DNA of 63,064 nt from an uncultured Lachnospiraceae bacterium. GTDB lineage: Bacteria; Bacillota; Clostridia; Lachnospirales; Lachnospiraceae. This document shows positions 18,060 to 26,500 of the stretch, piece after piece. Positions within the stretch are counted from its first letter, which is position 1. Each line of letters starts with the position of its first letter. Below the pieces are notes generated by a model. The model worked only from the letters and a program-made list of their open reading frames with translations. It had not been told where the DNA came from and did not search any database. Made by a program: the position numbers and the translations under genes. The stretch spans positions 1 through 63,064 of the forward strand of contig ONGY01000005.1 in assembly GCA_900317475.1 (NCBI GenBank). Direction: 5' to 3'.

Positions 18060-19271
18060 ATGAACATACTCGTTATCAACTGCGGCAGCTCATCGCTCAA
18101 GTATCAGCTGATCGACAGCGATTCGGAGAAAGTCCTCGCAAAGGGACTGTGTGAGCGCATCGGCAGTGAGGGATCCTGCATCACACATACGCCGCAGGGC
18201 GGAACCAAGCGCACGGAAGAAATTCCGATGCCGGACCACAACGAAGCCATCAAGGCGGTCATCGGGCACCTGCTTGATCCGAATGTCGGTGTCATCAGTT
18301 CTCTCAGTGAGATCGGTGCTGTAGGACACCGCATCGTACACGGCGGTGAGAAGTTCAACAAGGCAGTCCTCATCGATGACGAGGTTGTCCGCGCCATCGG
18401 CGATGTATCGGATCTGGCACCGCTTCACAATCCGGCAAACCTCATCGGCATTCATGCCTGCCAGAGACTGATGCCGGGCGTTCCGATGGTTGCTGTCTTC
18501 GATACGGCATTCCATCAGACCATGCCGCCGGAAGCATATCTATATGCAATTCCGCTGGAATATTATAAGGATTACAAGGTCCGCCGCTACGGTTTTCACG
18601 GCACAAGCCATGACTACGTAAGCCAGAGAGCCGCCGAAATCCTCGGAAAGAAGAGAGAAGATCTTCGCATCATCGTCTGCCATCTGGGCAACGGCGCTTC
18701 CGTTACGGCCGTCAAATACGGCAAGTCCATTGATACGACTATGGGTCTTACTCCGCTCGAGGGCCTGATTATGGGAACCCGTTCCGGCGATATTGACCCG
18801 GCTATCATAACCTTCCTGATGGACAAGCTTCACTGCTCTGCCCAGGAAATTCTGGAGATCCTCAACAAGAAGTCCGGCATGCTCGGCCTTTCCGGCGGCA
18901 TTTCGAACGATTTCCGCGACCTCTCCAAGGCAGCGGCAGAAGGAAACAAAGACGCTGAGACAGCTCTTGAGGCATATGCAATCCGTGTCGGCAAGTACAT
19001 CGGCGCCTATACCGCAGAGATGGACGGCGTTGATGTCATTGTCTTCACGGCCGGTGTCGGTGAGAACGACGGTCCGATGAGAAAGCGAATTTCGAACTAC
19101 ACCGAATTCCTCGGCACCTCCATCGATGACGAGAAGAACAAGACCCGCGGCGAGGAAGTTATTCTTTCGAAGCCGACCGACAAGGTTGTCACGATGGTTG
19201 TTCCCACGAACGAGGAGCTCGCGATTGCCCGTCAGACCCTTGCCGTCGTACGTGAGGCAGGCAGAGCCTGA
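18060..19271 (+). CDS. ackA: Acetate kinase
   Basis: AckA converts acetyl phosphate and ADP to acetate and ATP, a main energy step of fermenters. The 403-residue protein starts MNILVINCGSSSLKYQL and has the ASKHA-fold motifs RRYGFHGTSHDYV near residue 178, VCHLGNGASV near residue 207 and FTAGVGEN near residue 325. ATG 18060 is chosen over ATG 18048, because the latter lies in the GGAGGGG ribosome-binding site. No phosphotransacetylase gene is adjacent, so pta is elsewhere. Confidence 0.97.
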   Translation: MNILVINCGSSSLKYQLIDSDSEKVLAKGLCERIGSEGSCITHTPQGGTKRTEEIPMPDHNEAIKAVIGHLLDPNVGVISSLSEIGAVGHRIVHGGEKFNKAVLIDDEVVRAIGDVSDLAPLHNPANLIGIHACQRLMPGVPMVAVFDTAFHQTMPPEAYLYAIPLEYYKDYKVRRYGFHGTSHDYVSQRAAEILGKKREDLRIIVCHLGNGASVTAVKYGKSIDTTMGLTPLEGLIMGTRSGDIDPAIITFLMDKLHCSAQEILEILNKKSGMLGLSGGISNDFRDLSKAAAEGNKDAETALEAYAIRVGKYIGAYTAEMDGVDVIVFTAGVGENDGPMRKRISNYTEFLGTSIDDEKNKTRGEEVILSKPTDKVVTMVVPTNEELAIARQTLAVVREAGRA

Positions 19272-19288
19272 GAGTGAGATAACCTGCA

Positions 19289-20629
19289 TTGGCAATTACG
19301 ATAAAACTCCCGGATAAAGTAAAACAGATACTGAATACCCTTGAGAACGCCGGTTTTGAGGCGTACATTGTCGGAGGATGTGTCCGCGACTCCATCCTCG
19401 GCAGAAAACCGGAGGACTGGGACATCACGACATCGGCAAAACCGGAGCAGGTCAAGGCTCTGTTCCGCCGAACGGTCGATACCGGCATCAGGCACGGTAC
19501 GGTCACAGTTATGCTCGGCAGCGAGGGATTTGAAGTCACAACTTACCGGATTGACGGAAAGTACGAGGACGGGCGGCATCCGAAGGACGTCACCTTCACG
19601 GCAAGCCTCGAAGAGGATCTCAAGCGGCGCGATTTCACGATCAATGCCATGGCATATAACCCGGAGAGAGGCCTGGTGGATCTCTTCGGGGGCATGAACG
19701 ATATAGAGCGCCGGCTCATCCGGGCCGTCGGCGACCCGGTGAGCCGTTTCACGGAAGATGCGCTGCGCATCATGCGGGCGGTTCGCTTCAGTGCACAGCT
19801 CGACTATACGATTGAGCCGTCGACGCTGTCCGCCATTGCAGAGATGGCCCCGAATCTGAGAAAAGTGAGCGCCGAGCGCATCTGCACGGAGCTCACGAAA
19901 CTTCTTATATCGCCGCACCCGGGCGAACTCATGACGATGTACCAGACCGGCATCACGGCGATTATTCTCCCGGAACTCGATGCATGCATGGTGACGCCGA
20001 GCAACAACCCGCACCACATCTACAGTGTCGGCGAGCATATCATCCATTCTGTGGAGGCAGTCCGCGCGGACAGGGTGCTCCGGTACACCATGCTTTTCCA
20101 TGATTTCGGGAAGCCGCGATGCCACTTCACGGACGAGAACGGAATCGACCACTTCCCCGGACATGCCAGGGTGAGCGCGGAAATTGCGGTTCATGTGATG
20201 AAGCGCCTGAAATTTGACAACGATACGCTGAACAAGGTTGAACTCCTGGTTGCAAACCACGATCTGCGGATGGACCAGACGGCGAGATCCGTGCGCCGGG
20301 GCATCGCGCGCGTCGGGAAGGACATGTTTCCGCTGCTCATGGAAGTGAAGGTCGCGGACGGTGCCGCACAGGCTCCGTACCGCCTTGCGGAAAAGAAAGC
20401 GGATGTGGACCGGTGGATGAAGCTCTACCGCGAGATCACCGCGCGGGGAGACTGCATCGGCCTTGATCAGCTTTCCGTAAGCGGAAAGGATCTCATCGAT
20501 GCGGGGATGAAGCCGGGCCCCGAGATCGGAAGAGTGCTCGGCCGTATGCTGCAGGATGTTCTCGACGAACCGAAGCACAACAATAAGGACTACCTTCTCT
20601 CTGTGTATATTCCGAAGAAATATTCATAG
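19289..20629 (+). CDS. cca: CCA tRNA nucleotidyltransferase with HD domain
   Basis: The 446-residue enzyme adds or repairs the 3' CCA end of tRNAs. The N-terminal polymerase-beta-type domain shows [25 protein letters not shown] (the GG and DxD signature) and [31 protein letters not shown] marks the neck, and an HD domain follows near residue 270 ([12 protein letters not shown]). The start is TTG 19289, 17 bp after ackA, with GTGAGAT upstream. It is probably co-transcribed with ackA. Confidence 0.95.
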   Translation: MAITIKLPDKVKQILNTLENAGFEAYIVGGCVRDSILGRKPEDWDITTSAKPEQVKALFRRTVDTGIRHGTVTVMLGSEGFEVTTYRIDGKYEDGRHPKDVTFTASLEEDLKRRDFTINAMAYNPERGLVDLFGGMNDIERRLIRAVGDPVSRFTEDALRIMRAVRFSAQLDYTIEPSTLSAIAEMAPNLRKVSAERICTELTKLLISPHPGELMTMYQTGITAIILPELDACMVTPSNNPHHIYSVGEHIIHSVEAVRADRVLRYTMLFHDFGKPRCHFTDENGIDHFPGHARVSAEIAVHVMKRLKFDNDTLNKVELLVANHDLRMDQTARSVRRGIARVGKDMFPLLMEVKVADGAAQAPYRLAEKKADVDRWMKLYREITARGDCIGLDQLSVSGKDLIDAGMKPGPEIGRVLGRMLQDVLDEPKHNNKDYLLSVYIPKKYS

Positions 20630-20667
20630 GAAAAAGGGTGCCCCGACTTTTATTCCAGAAATTACGG

Positions 20668-20695
20668 TGGACAGAACGCCAAAACCCGCTATACT
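20668..20695 (+). promoter_or_regulatory. Promoter of the rubredoxin gene
   Basis: TGGACA (20668-20673), 16 bp, TATACT (20690-20695). Confidence 0.65.
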
Positions 20696-20775
20696 ATACT
20701 TATTCTGATGACTGCCGGAACACGTGTTTTGGCGGAACTTTAATGGTTAAAATTCCAGATAGAGGAGAATCGATT

Positions 20776-20934
20776 ATGAAGTACGTATGTGATGTTTGCG
20801 GTTGGGTTTATGATGAGGAAAAGGGCCTTCCGGATCAGGGGATCGCGGCAGGGACGAAGTTTGAGGATCTTCCGGATGACTTTGTCTGCCCGATGTGCGG
20901 TGTCGGCAAGGACATGTTCAGCAAGCAGAACTGA
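20776..20934 (+). CDS. Rubredoxin
   Basis: The 52-residue protein [17 protein letters not shown]... has the two iron-binding pairs C-x2-C (YVCDVCGW) and [11 protein letters not shown] that hold a single Fe(Cys)4 centre. Rubredoxin is a one-electron carrier of anaerobes, often the donor to flavodiiron proteins that reduce oxygen; such a protein is encoded at 29161-30357. The start at 20776 follows AGAGGAGAATCG. It has its own promoter. Confidence 0.95.
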   Translation: MKYVCDVCGWVYDEEKGLPDQGIAAGTKFEDLPDDFVCPMCGVGKDMFSKQN

Positions 20935-21034
20935 TGATCTGAACGGCCGGCATCCGGAAGGATCAGTCCCCGGGCAGGGACGCACCCGGATTTATGACCG
21001 AATGCCAGAAAACCGCATTAAAACGCCGCTTTTG

Positions 21035-21063
21035 TTGACAAAACAGGGGCGGAAGTCTATAAA
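21035..21063 (+). promoter_or_regulatory. Strong promoter of the HU gene
   Basis: A perfect TTGACA (21035-21040), 17 bp, TATAAA (21058-21063). A CCGGT-GAAA-ACCGG hairpin is in the leader. Confidence 0.82.
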
Positions 21064-21136
21064 TAGAATAGTAGTTTTCCGGTGAAAACCGGGTATTTTA
21101 AAGAAAGATAAAACAGGTATTTCAGGAGGTTTATGT

Positions 21137-21409
21137 ATGAACAAGACTGAGTTGGTTGCTGCTATTGCAGAGAAGTCCGGACTTTCCAAGAAGGACTCCG
21201 AAGCAGCAGTTAAAGCATTCGTCGAGACTGTCACTGATGAGCTTAAGAAGGGCGAGAAGGTCCAGCTGGTTGGCTTTGGCACTTTCGAGGTTGCTGAGAG
21301 AGCAGCAAGAGAAGGACGCAATCCGCAGACCGGCAAGGTTATGAAGATCAAGGCTTCCAAGGCTCCGAAGTTCAAGGCAGGCAAGGCTCTTAAGGATTCC
21401 ATCAACTGA
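21137..21409 (+). CDS. hup: HU-family nucleoid protein
   Basis: The 90-residue histone-like protein starts [20 protein letters not shown] and has the HU signature [22 protein letters not shown] near residue 46, the DNA-bending arm. It forms dimers that compact and bend DNA. Codon choice (AAG, GAG, GCA, GTT) differs from flanking genes and points to high expression, in agreement with the strong promoter and an AGGAGG ribosome-binding site. The location upstream of rqcP-divIC is common in Lachnospiraceae. Confidence 0.97.
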   Translation: MNKTELVAAIAEKSGLSKKDSEAAVKAFVETVTDELKKGEKVQLVGFGTFEVAERAAREGRNPQTGKVMKIKASKAPKFKAGKALKDSIN

Positions 21410-21444
21410 TTGCCGCAACAGGAAAGATTGACTGAATAATCGCT

Positions 21445-21475
21445 CGGCCCGGGATAAACACCCGGGCCGTTTTGT
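21445..21475 (+). terminator. Intrinsic terminator after hup
   Basis: CGGCCCGGG (21445-21453) pairs perfectly with CCCGGGCCG (21461-21469), then TTTTGT. Confidence 0.88.
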
Positions 21476-21564
21476 ATCGTGTTTCCCTGAAAACTGTGTA
21501 TAATGGAACTGCACCGGTTTTTTCGAATGCCGTGCGGCTTTCATGAAAGTAACTGGCAGAAAAA

Positions 21565-21804
21565 ATGAGACTGGATAAATATCTGAAGGTTTCGCGGCTG
21601 ATCAAGCGCAGGACGGTCGCTAATGAGGCCTGCGACAACGGAAGGGTTCTTCTCAACGGAAAGGCTGCGCGGGCGTCGGCGGAAGTGAAGCCGGGCGATG
21701 TGATAGAAATCTCCTTCGGGAATCGTTCTGTGAAGGCGGAGGTTCTTGCCGTCGAAGAGACGGTGCACAAAGAGGCAGCAGGAGAATTGTTCCGCTACCT
21801 GTAG
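21565..21804 (+). CDS. rqcP: RqcP, S4-domain RNA-binding protein (ribosome quality control)
   Basis: The 79-residue protein is almost only an S4 domain: MRLDKYLKVSRLIKRRTVANEAC, then VLLNGKAARASAEVKPGDVIEI. RqcP (YabO) works with RqcH to add alanine tails to peptides on stalled 50S subunits. The place directly before divIC is the conserved Firmicutes order. A TATAAT-like box lies near 21498, but its -35 region is weak. Confidence 0.92.
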   Translation: MRLDKYLKVSRLIKRRTVANEACDNGRVLLNGKAARASAEVKPGDVIEISFGNRSVKAEVLAVEETVHKEAAGELFRYL

Positions 21805-21814
21805 ACGGACATAT

Positions 21815-22123
21815 ATGAGCAGTACGAAGAAAAGAAGAAAAAAAAGGAAAAGAAGCGGGCTCTGGGCACTGGCAGCCATTGCGGCCGTCATCGTGATGGT
21901 GATTGTGGCAGGCTCGTATAAACTTCAGAAACAGCTTTCGGCAGACACAAAGAAGGAAGCCGATCTTCAGGCCCAGTACAATGAGGAACTGCAGCGCTCG
22001 CAGGATATCGAAGAGTACGCGAAATATACCAAGACCCGAAAGTACATCGAAGAGGTGGCAAAGGAAAAACTCGGGCTTGTTTATGAAGACGAGACAATTT
22101 TCAAGGACGAGGACGGCGAATGA
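21815..22123 (+). CDS. divIC: FtsB/DivIC-family septum formation initiator
   Basis: The 102-residue protein has a strongly basic cytoplasmic start (KKRRKKRKRSG), one membrane helix (about 14-36) and an extracytoplasmic coiled coil with the DivIC/FtsB-type end VAKEKLGLVYEDETIF. It would be part of the FtsL-DivIB-DivIC divisome subcomplex. ATG 21815 begins 10 bp after rqcP, and the two genes are surely co-transcribed. A terminator overlaps its stop codon. Confidence 0.88.
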   Translation: MSSTKKRRKKRKRSGLWALAAIAAVIVMVIVAGSYKLQKQLSADTKKEADLQAQYNEELQRSQDIEEYAKYTKTRKYIEEVAKEKLGLVYEDETIFKDEDGE

Positions 22124-22139
22124 GCCGCCCTCGTTTTTT
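22109..22139 (+). terminator. Terminator overlapping the divIC stop codon
   Basis: GAGG-a-CGGC pairs with GCCG-c-CCTC, followed by GTTTTTT. The stop TGA is in the loop. Confidence 0.7.
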
Positions 22140-22156
22140 AAGAAAGCACAGAAACC

Positions 22157-23659
22157 ATGGATTTTCCGGAAAAGGTTCAGAGGACAATTGAAAAGTATAG
22201 GATGATTGCCCCCGGCGACAGCATCGTCATCGGTCTTTCCGGCGGCGCGGATTCCCTCTGCCTTGCCGAGGTGCTCCGGCTTCTGTACGGCAGAGAAGAT
22301 GATAATCCGGTAAGGCTCTTTGCTGTGCACGTCCACCATGGTCTTAGGGCATCTGCGGATAGAGACGAGGCATTTGTCGCGGAATACGCTGCCCGCTTCG
22401 GGATTCCGCTCACGGCCGTGCATGTGCACGCAGATGTATATGCAGAGCAGTATGGCTGCAGCGTCGAGGAGGCGGGACGGCTCCTTCGCGGAGAGGCATT
22501 CCGAAGAGAAGAGGAGGATTTGAGAGGCAAAGGCGCCGTCCGCGTCCGGACTGCACTTGCCCATCACCTTGAGGATTCTGCGGAGACTTTGCTTTTCAAT
22601 TTGTGCCGCGGCAGCAGGACGGCCGGCATGGCTGGAATCCGTCCGGTCTCTGGGAATATCATCCATCCGCTCATCGAATGTTCGAGACCGGAAATCGAAC
22701 AGTTTCTCAAAGACGAAGGACTTGCATGGTGCACGGACGAGACGAATGAAAGCGATGAATATACGCGGAACCGCATCCGCCATATCATCCTTCCGATGCT
22801 GGAGAAAGAGCTGAACGGGGAAGCGGTAAAACATCTGTCTGAGGCAGCGCTCGACGGGGCGGATGCAGAGGATTTCCTTGCACAGGAGACGAAGAAGGCA
22901 ATGCAGCAGTGCTGCCTTGAGGAACTGCCCGGAAAACGCGTGGCGATCCGGATTCCGGAGCTTAACAGACTTCATCCGTACATCCGGCGGCGTGTGGTCT
23001 ATGCCGCACTTGTTGAGAGTGCCGGCAGAAAGAAAGATATCGGATCGGTCCATGTAGAAGCGCTTCTGCATCTTGCTTCCTCCGGAGGCGGCGGAAATCT
23101 TTCTCTTCCGTACGGAGTGCAGGCGGAAAAATCCTATGATGTACTCACCCTTTCCAAGGGAGAATCCGGGTCTTTGTCTGGGGATGTGCCTGGGAATGCA
23201 CCGGACGGCGCATCCTGCAAAACCGCATTCGCGGCTGTTGCCGGGACGAGTAATAAAGATGGGGCAGGGGACGGTTCACCGGGAGAATATTTCTGTCCGG
23301 TATCCGAATCCGACTACTCCGTGAGAGTCCTGAAGCGGCCTGCCGGGCGGCTTTCCATCCCTTCCGGGGAGTATACGAAATGGTTCGATTATGATAAAAT
23401 TTTTCCATCTTTGACCTTCCGCAGACGGCAGGAGGGCGACCGAATGACGATCGGAGAGGATGGGACGGGAAAGCTTCTGTCCCGCTGTTTCATCGATTGG
23501 AAAGTGCCGCGGAAGGTACGGGAGAATATCGTACTTCCTGCGTCGGGAAAAGAGATTCTCTGGGTTCCGGGACATCGCGTGAGCAGAGCTTTTTATGTCA
23601 CGGAAGAGACGAAGCAGATTCTGGAAATAACGTGTGCAGCAGGATTTAAGTCCTGCTGA
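22157..23659 (+). CDS. tilS: tRNA(Ile)-lysidine synthase TilS
   Basis: TilS attaches lysine to C34 of tRNA-Ile(CAU) so that it reads AUA. The PP-loop IGLSGGADSLCLAE lies near residue 25, HVHHGLRASADRDEAFV near residue 57, ALAHHLEDSAETLLFNL near residue 134 and RNRIRHIILP near residue 197. The C-terminal TilS domain ends near residue 490. At 500 residues it is slightly long. The extra part is a low-complexity linker (about 335-380), which at DNA level contains a copy of the palindromic repeat found elsewhere in the window (23198-23252). The last residues overlap a second repeat remnant and the start of hpt. Confidence 0.95.
   Translation: MDFPEKVQRTIEKYRMIAPGDSIVIGLSGGADSLCLAEVLRLLYGREDDNPVRLFAVHVHHGLRASADRDEAFVAEYAARFGIPLTAVHVHADVYAEQYGCSVEEAGRLLRGEAFRREEEDLRGKGAVRVRTALAHHLEDSAETLLFNLCRGSRTAGMAGIRPVSGNIIHPLIECSRPEIEQFLKDEGLAWCTDETNESDEYTRNRIRHIILPMLEKELNGEAVKHLSEAALDGADAEDFLAQETKKAMQQCCLEELPGKRVAIRIPELNRLHPYIRRRVVYAALVESAGRKKDIGSVHVEALLHLASSGGGGNLSLPYGVQAEKSYDVLTLSKGESGSLSGDVPGNAPDGASCKTAFAAVAGTSNKDGAGDGSPGEYFCPVSESDYSVRVLKRPAGRLSIPSGEYTKWFDYDKIFPSLTFRRRQEGDRMTIGEDGTGKLLSRCFIDWKVPRKVRENIVLPASGKEILWVPGHRVSRAFYVTEETKQILEITCAAGFKSC
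23198..23252 (+). repeat. Diverged copy of the palindromic repeat inside tilS (third-hairpin part)
   Basis: The segment runs GCACCGGACGGCGCATCC, TGCAAAACCGCATTCGCGG, then TTGCCGGGACG. It aligns position by position with the intergenic copies at 40294-40340 and 63021-63064 with only scattered substitutions. It is read in frame in tilS (residues near 348-365). The stems are partly broken, as expected where coding constraint replaced structure. Confidence 0.72.
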
Positions 23660-24206
23660 TGCAGGCCTTTCAAACTGCAGCATCGGTGCACCCGCTATTG
23701 AGGTCCTGATTTCGGAAGAGAAGGTTCAGGAGAGAATCCGCGAGCTCGGCGAGCAGATCTCGAAGGATTATGCTGGAAAGAGTATCCAGATGATCTGTAT
23801 CCTGAAGGGTGCGAGCGTCTTCATGGTCGATCTTGCAAAGCGCATTACTGTACCGGTCTACATGGATTTCATGTCGGTGTCGAGTTACGGCAGCGGCACA
23901 GAATCGAGCGGCATCGTCAAAATCAACAAGGATCTGGATGATCCGATTGTCGGGAAGGATGTCCTGATTATCGAGGATATCATTGACACCGGGCGCACAC
24001 TCAACTATCTGAAGAAATTCCTGAAGAACCGCGGCGCATCCTCTATTAAGATTGCTACGCTCCTCGACAAGCCGGCGCGAAGAGTCATTTCCCTTACGCC
24101 GGAATATGTCGGCTTTACGGTCCCCGATGAATTCGTTATCGGCTGCGGGATGGACTATGATCAGAGATACCGCAACCTTCCGTATATCGGTGTCGTCCGG
24201 CAGTGA
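23634..24206 (+). CDS. hpt: Hypoxanthine phosphoribosyltransferase
   Basis: The enzyme salvages hypoxanthine and guanine to IMP and GMP with PRPP. The family part begins at EVLISEEKVQERI near residue 22. The PRPP loop VLIIEDIIDTGRTL lies near residue 104 and VGFTVPDEFVIGCGMDYDQRYRNLPYIG near the end. GTG 23634 is the only usual start codon in this frame. The first 20 residues (QQDLSPADAGLSNCS...) have no family similarity and are encoded by a repeat remnant that also ends tilS; the two genes overlap by 26 bp. hpt lies between tilS and ftsH as in most Firmicutes. Confidence 0.93.
   Translation: MQQDLSPADAGLSNCSIGAPAIEVLISEEKVQERIRELGEQISKDYAGKSIQMICILKGASVFMVDLAKRITVPVYMDFMSVSSYGSGTESSGIVKINKDLDDPIVGKDVLIIEDIIDTGRTLNYLKKFLKNRGASSIKIATLLDKPARRVISLTPEYVGFTVPDEFVIGCGMDYDQRYRNLPYIGVVRQ
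23637..23690 (+). repeat. Diverged copy of the palindromic repeat across the tilS/hpt junction (first-hairpin part)
   Basis: AAGTCCTGCTGATGCAGG, CTTTCAAAC and GCAGCATCGGTGC match the copy at 62976-63016 almost base for base. One change (GGCC for GGAC) weakens the outer stem. An alternative stem AGCAGGA...TCCTGCT is present. Both the tilS tail and the hpt N-terminus are translated from it. Confidence 0.75.
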
Positions 24207-24238
24207 CCGGGTAAGCTCTGGTTTTTGCGGACAGAAAT

Positions 24239-24282
24239 AATCAGCCTGTGCTTCTGCATGAGGAGAGGCTGATTCAGTTTTT
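24239..24282 (+). terminator. Intrinsic terminator between hpt and ftsH
   Basis: AATCAGCCT (24239-24247) pairs with AGGCTGATT (24266-24274), followed by CAGTTTTT. Confidence 0.75.
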
Positions 24283-24304
24283 ACAATAAGCAAGAGGCAG
24301 TGAT

Positions 24305-26146
24305 TTGGAACAGAATCGAAGAAATACAACAGGATTTGTATGGCTCGTACTGATTCTCATCTTCTTCATCATGATGGTGATTCAGTACGTGATGGGAACA
24401 TCTTCCTCAAACGGAACGGCGTATACGGAGGGACAGTTCGAAAAGGACATCGCCGCAGGCACCGTAGAGAAGGTTGTCGTCTGTCCGAACCGCGAGACGC
24501 CGACCGGGTATCTCAAGGTGACGCTCACAAGCGGTGAGGAAGAGACGCTCTATGCGACGGACGTGAACGTTCCCGAGAAAGCGGCGCGTGATGCGGGACT
24601 TGACCCGGAGGTCCGGGATGTCCCGGAGGAGAATTGGTTCCTTTCGGACATTCTGCCGGTCGTGCTGATCGCCGTTGTCATGTTTTTCTTCTTCTTTCTC
24701 CTGATGGGGGCACAGAACCCCAACAGCGGCGCGAATGCCAAAATGATGAATTTTGGCAAGAGCCGCGCGAAAATGGAGAAGAGCAAGTATACATTCCAGG
24801 ATGTAGCGGGTCTTGAGGAGGAAAAGGAAGAGCTCCAGCAGATCGTCGATTTCCTGAAAAATCCCGGCAAGTATATTTCGATCGGTGCGCGCATCCCGAA
24901 GGGTGTCCTGCTCGAAGGACAGCCGGGCACCGGAAAAACTCTGCTCGCCAAGGCAGTTGCCGGCGAGGCAGGCGTTCCCTTCTTCTCGATTTCCGGATCT
25001 GATTTCGTTGAAATGTTCGTCGGCGTCGGCGCTTCCCGTGTCCGCGACATGTTTGAGGATGCGAAGAAGCATGCACCCTGCATCGTGTTCATCGATGAAA
25101 TTGATGCGGTTGCACGCCGCAGAGGCACCGGCCTCGGCGGAGGACACGATGAGCGCGAGCAGACATTGAATCAGCTGCTGGTTGAGATGGACGGATTCAG
25201 CGAAAATGAGGGCATCATTGTCATGGCGGCGACGAACCGCGTGGATATCCTTGATCCGGCAATTCTCCGCCCCGGCCGCTTCGACCGCAAGATCACCGTA
25301 TCGCTTCCGGATGTGCGCGGAAGAGAAGAAATCCTCAAGGTCCATGCGCGGAACAAAAAGCTCGGCGACGATGTCAATCTGAAGGAAATCGCGCAGACAA
25401 CCGCCGGATTCTCCGGTGCGGATCTTGAAAACCTGCTGAATGAGGCCGCGATTCACGCGGCAGCCGCAAACCGGCGCTTCATCAGTCAGGATGATATCAA
25501 ACAGGCCTTCATCACGGTCGGCATCGGACCGGAGAAGCACAGCCGCGTCATCACGGACAAGGACAAGAAAATCACGGCTTATCATGAGGCCGGGCATGCG
25601 ATCCTGTTCCATGATCTTCCGGATGTGGGGCCGGTTTACACCGTATCCATCATTCCGACCGGACTCGGGGCAGCGGGATATACGATGCCGCTTCCGGAGA
25701 AGGATGAGATGTTTATGACGAGAGGCCAGATGCTGCAGGATATTTGTGTCTCCCTCGGCGGCAGAATCGCAGAGGAGCTGGTCTTTGACGATATTACGAC
25801 CGGCGCTTCCTCCGATATCAAGAAAGCGACACAGGCCGCGCGGCAGATGGTCACACGCTATGGCTTCTCTTCGAGCATCGGAACCATAAACTACGAGCAG
25901 GAAGAGGAAGATGTATTCCTCGGATATGATCTGGGGCATGCAAGCCGTCATTCCGAATATATGAGCGGCGAGATCGACAAAGAAGTCAAGAAGATTGTCG
26001 ATGACTGCTATGCGAAGGCCAAGGCCATCATCGAGCAGCACCGCGATGTGCTCGACAAGGCGGCAGCTCTGCTGATCGAAAAAGAAAAGATCACCGGCGC
26101 GGAATTCGATGCGCTGTATGGCGATGCATCGACGGCAAATGCGTAA
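24305..26146 (+). CDS. ftsH: ATP-dependent zinc metalloprotease FtsH
   Basis: FtsH is the membrane AAA protease that degrades damaged membrane proteins and some regulators. The 613-residue protein has two membrane helices (about 10-30 and 115-137) around a small extracytoplasmic domain. The AAA module follows, with Walker [16 protein letters not shown] near residue 203, Walker [12 protein letters not shown] near residue 258 and the second region of homology near [19 protein letters not shown]. The zinc motif HEAGH lies near residue 428. TTG 24305 is the start, with AGAGGCAGTGA upstream. Confidence 0.97.
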   Translation: MEQNRRNTTGFVWLVLILIFFIMMVIQYVMGTSSSNGTAYTEGQFEKDIAAGTVEKVVVCPNRETPTGYLKVTLTSGEEETLYATDVNVPEKAARDAGLDPEVRDVPEENWFLSDILPVVLIAVVMFFFFFLLMGAQNPNSGANAKMMNFGKSRAKMEKSKYTFQDVAGLEEEKEELQQIVDFLKNPGKYISIGARIPKGVLLEGQPGTGKTLLAKAVAGEAGVPFFSISGSDFVEMFVGVGASRVRDMFEDAKKHAPCIVFIDEIDAVARRRGTGLGGGHDEREQTLNQLLVEMDGFSENEGIIVMAATNRVDILDPAILRPGRFDRKITVSLPDVRGREEILKVHARNKKLGDDVNLKEIAQTTAGFSGADLENLLNEAAIHAAAANRRFISQDDIKQAFITVGIGPEKHSRVITDKDKKITAYHEAGHAILFHDLPDVGPVYTVSIIPTGLGAAGYTMPLPEKDEMFMTRGQMLQDICVSLGGRIAEELVFDDITTGASSDIKKATQAARQMVTRYGFSSSIGTINYEQEEEDVFLGYDLGHASRHSEYMSGEIDKEVKKIVDDCYAKAKAIIEQHRDVLDKAAALLIEKEKITGAEFDALYGDASTANA

Positions 26147-26235
26147 AAATGCACAAAAACGGGTAACCATTTTTGTAAAATTCGTGAAAACACACGATTT
26201 ACCGATTACGGGGCGGGTGTTACTATAATGGATGT

Positions 26236-26327
26236 AACCCCCCAATACATTTTAGTTTTTGCTATACCCCATAAGAAGAATACCTTCTATCGAGAAAAGA
26301 CAGTCCCCCCAAGCACTGTCTTTTTTC
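26236..26327 (+). ncRNA. Candidate small RNA between ftsH and fba
   Basis: A perfect TATAAT (26224-26229) with a weak -35 region is followed by about 90 nt and a good terminator, AAGACAGT (26297-26304)/ACTGTCTT (26315-26322) plus T-run. The segment has C-runs (CCCCCC, CCCC), a small AGAAG...CTTCT hairpin and no open frame with a ribosome-binding site. It may instead be only the ftsH 3' end. Confidence 0.35.
26297..26327 (+). terminator. Intrinsic terminator upstream of fba
   Basis: A perfect eight-pair stem AAGACAGT/ACTGTCTT with a ten-base loop runs into six T residues. It ends either ftsH or the candidate small RNA. Confidence 0.82.
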
Positions 26328-26424
26328 GTGCGTAAAATTACCTGGAAGCCTTCAAATATATACACGCGTCAGGTTCTTGAACAGAATTGCCGTATGGAGC
26401 CGTCATCCTGCCGCTTCTGGCGTC

Positions 26425-26453
26425 TTGCACCACATCTGCTCAAGGGCTATAAT
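26425..26453 (+). promoter_or_regulatory. Strong promoter of fba
   Basis: TTGCAC (26425-26430), 17 bp, TATAAT (26448-26453). The leader is about 40 nt and has an AGAAAGGTGGT ribosome-binding site. Confidence 0.82.
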
Positions 26454-26500
26454 CACGAGTAGCAGTAAACTTTTATCCCACAGAAAGGTGGTATATAACA

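Larger units (their letters stand above)
26147..26500. other. Intergenic region between ftsH and fba with a possible small RNA gene
   Basis: The 354 bases hold no clear protein gene. From left to right they contain an A/T-rich stretch, a TATAAT box at 26224-26229, a terminator at 26297-26327 and the fba promoter at 26425-26453. The 26236-26327 part is listed separately as a small RNA candidate. Confidence 0.6.

Noticed and set aside
24407..26245. A 612-codon minus-strand frame
   Set aside because: It is the antisense shadow of ftsH, with no recognisable domain and no ribosome-binding site.
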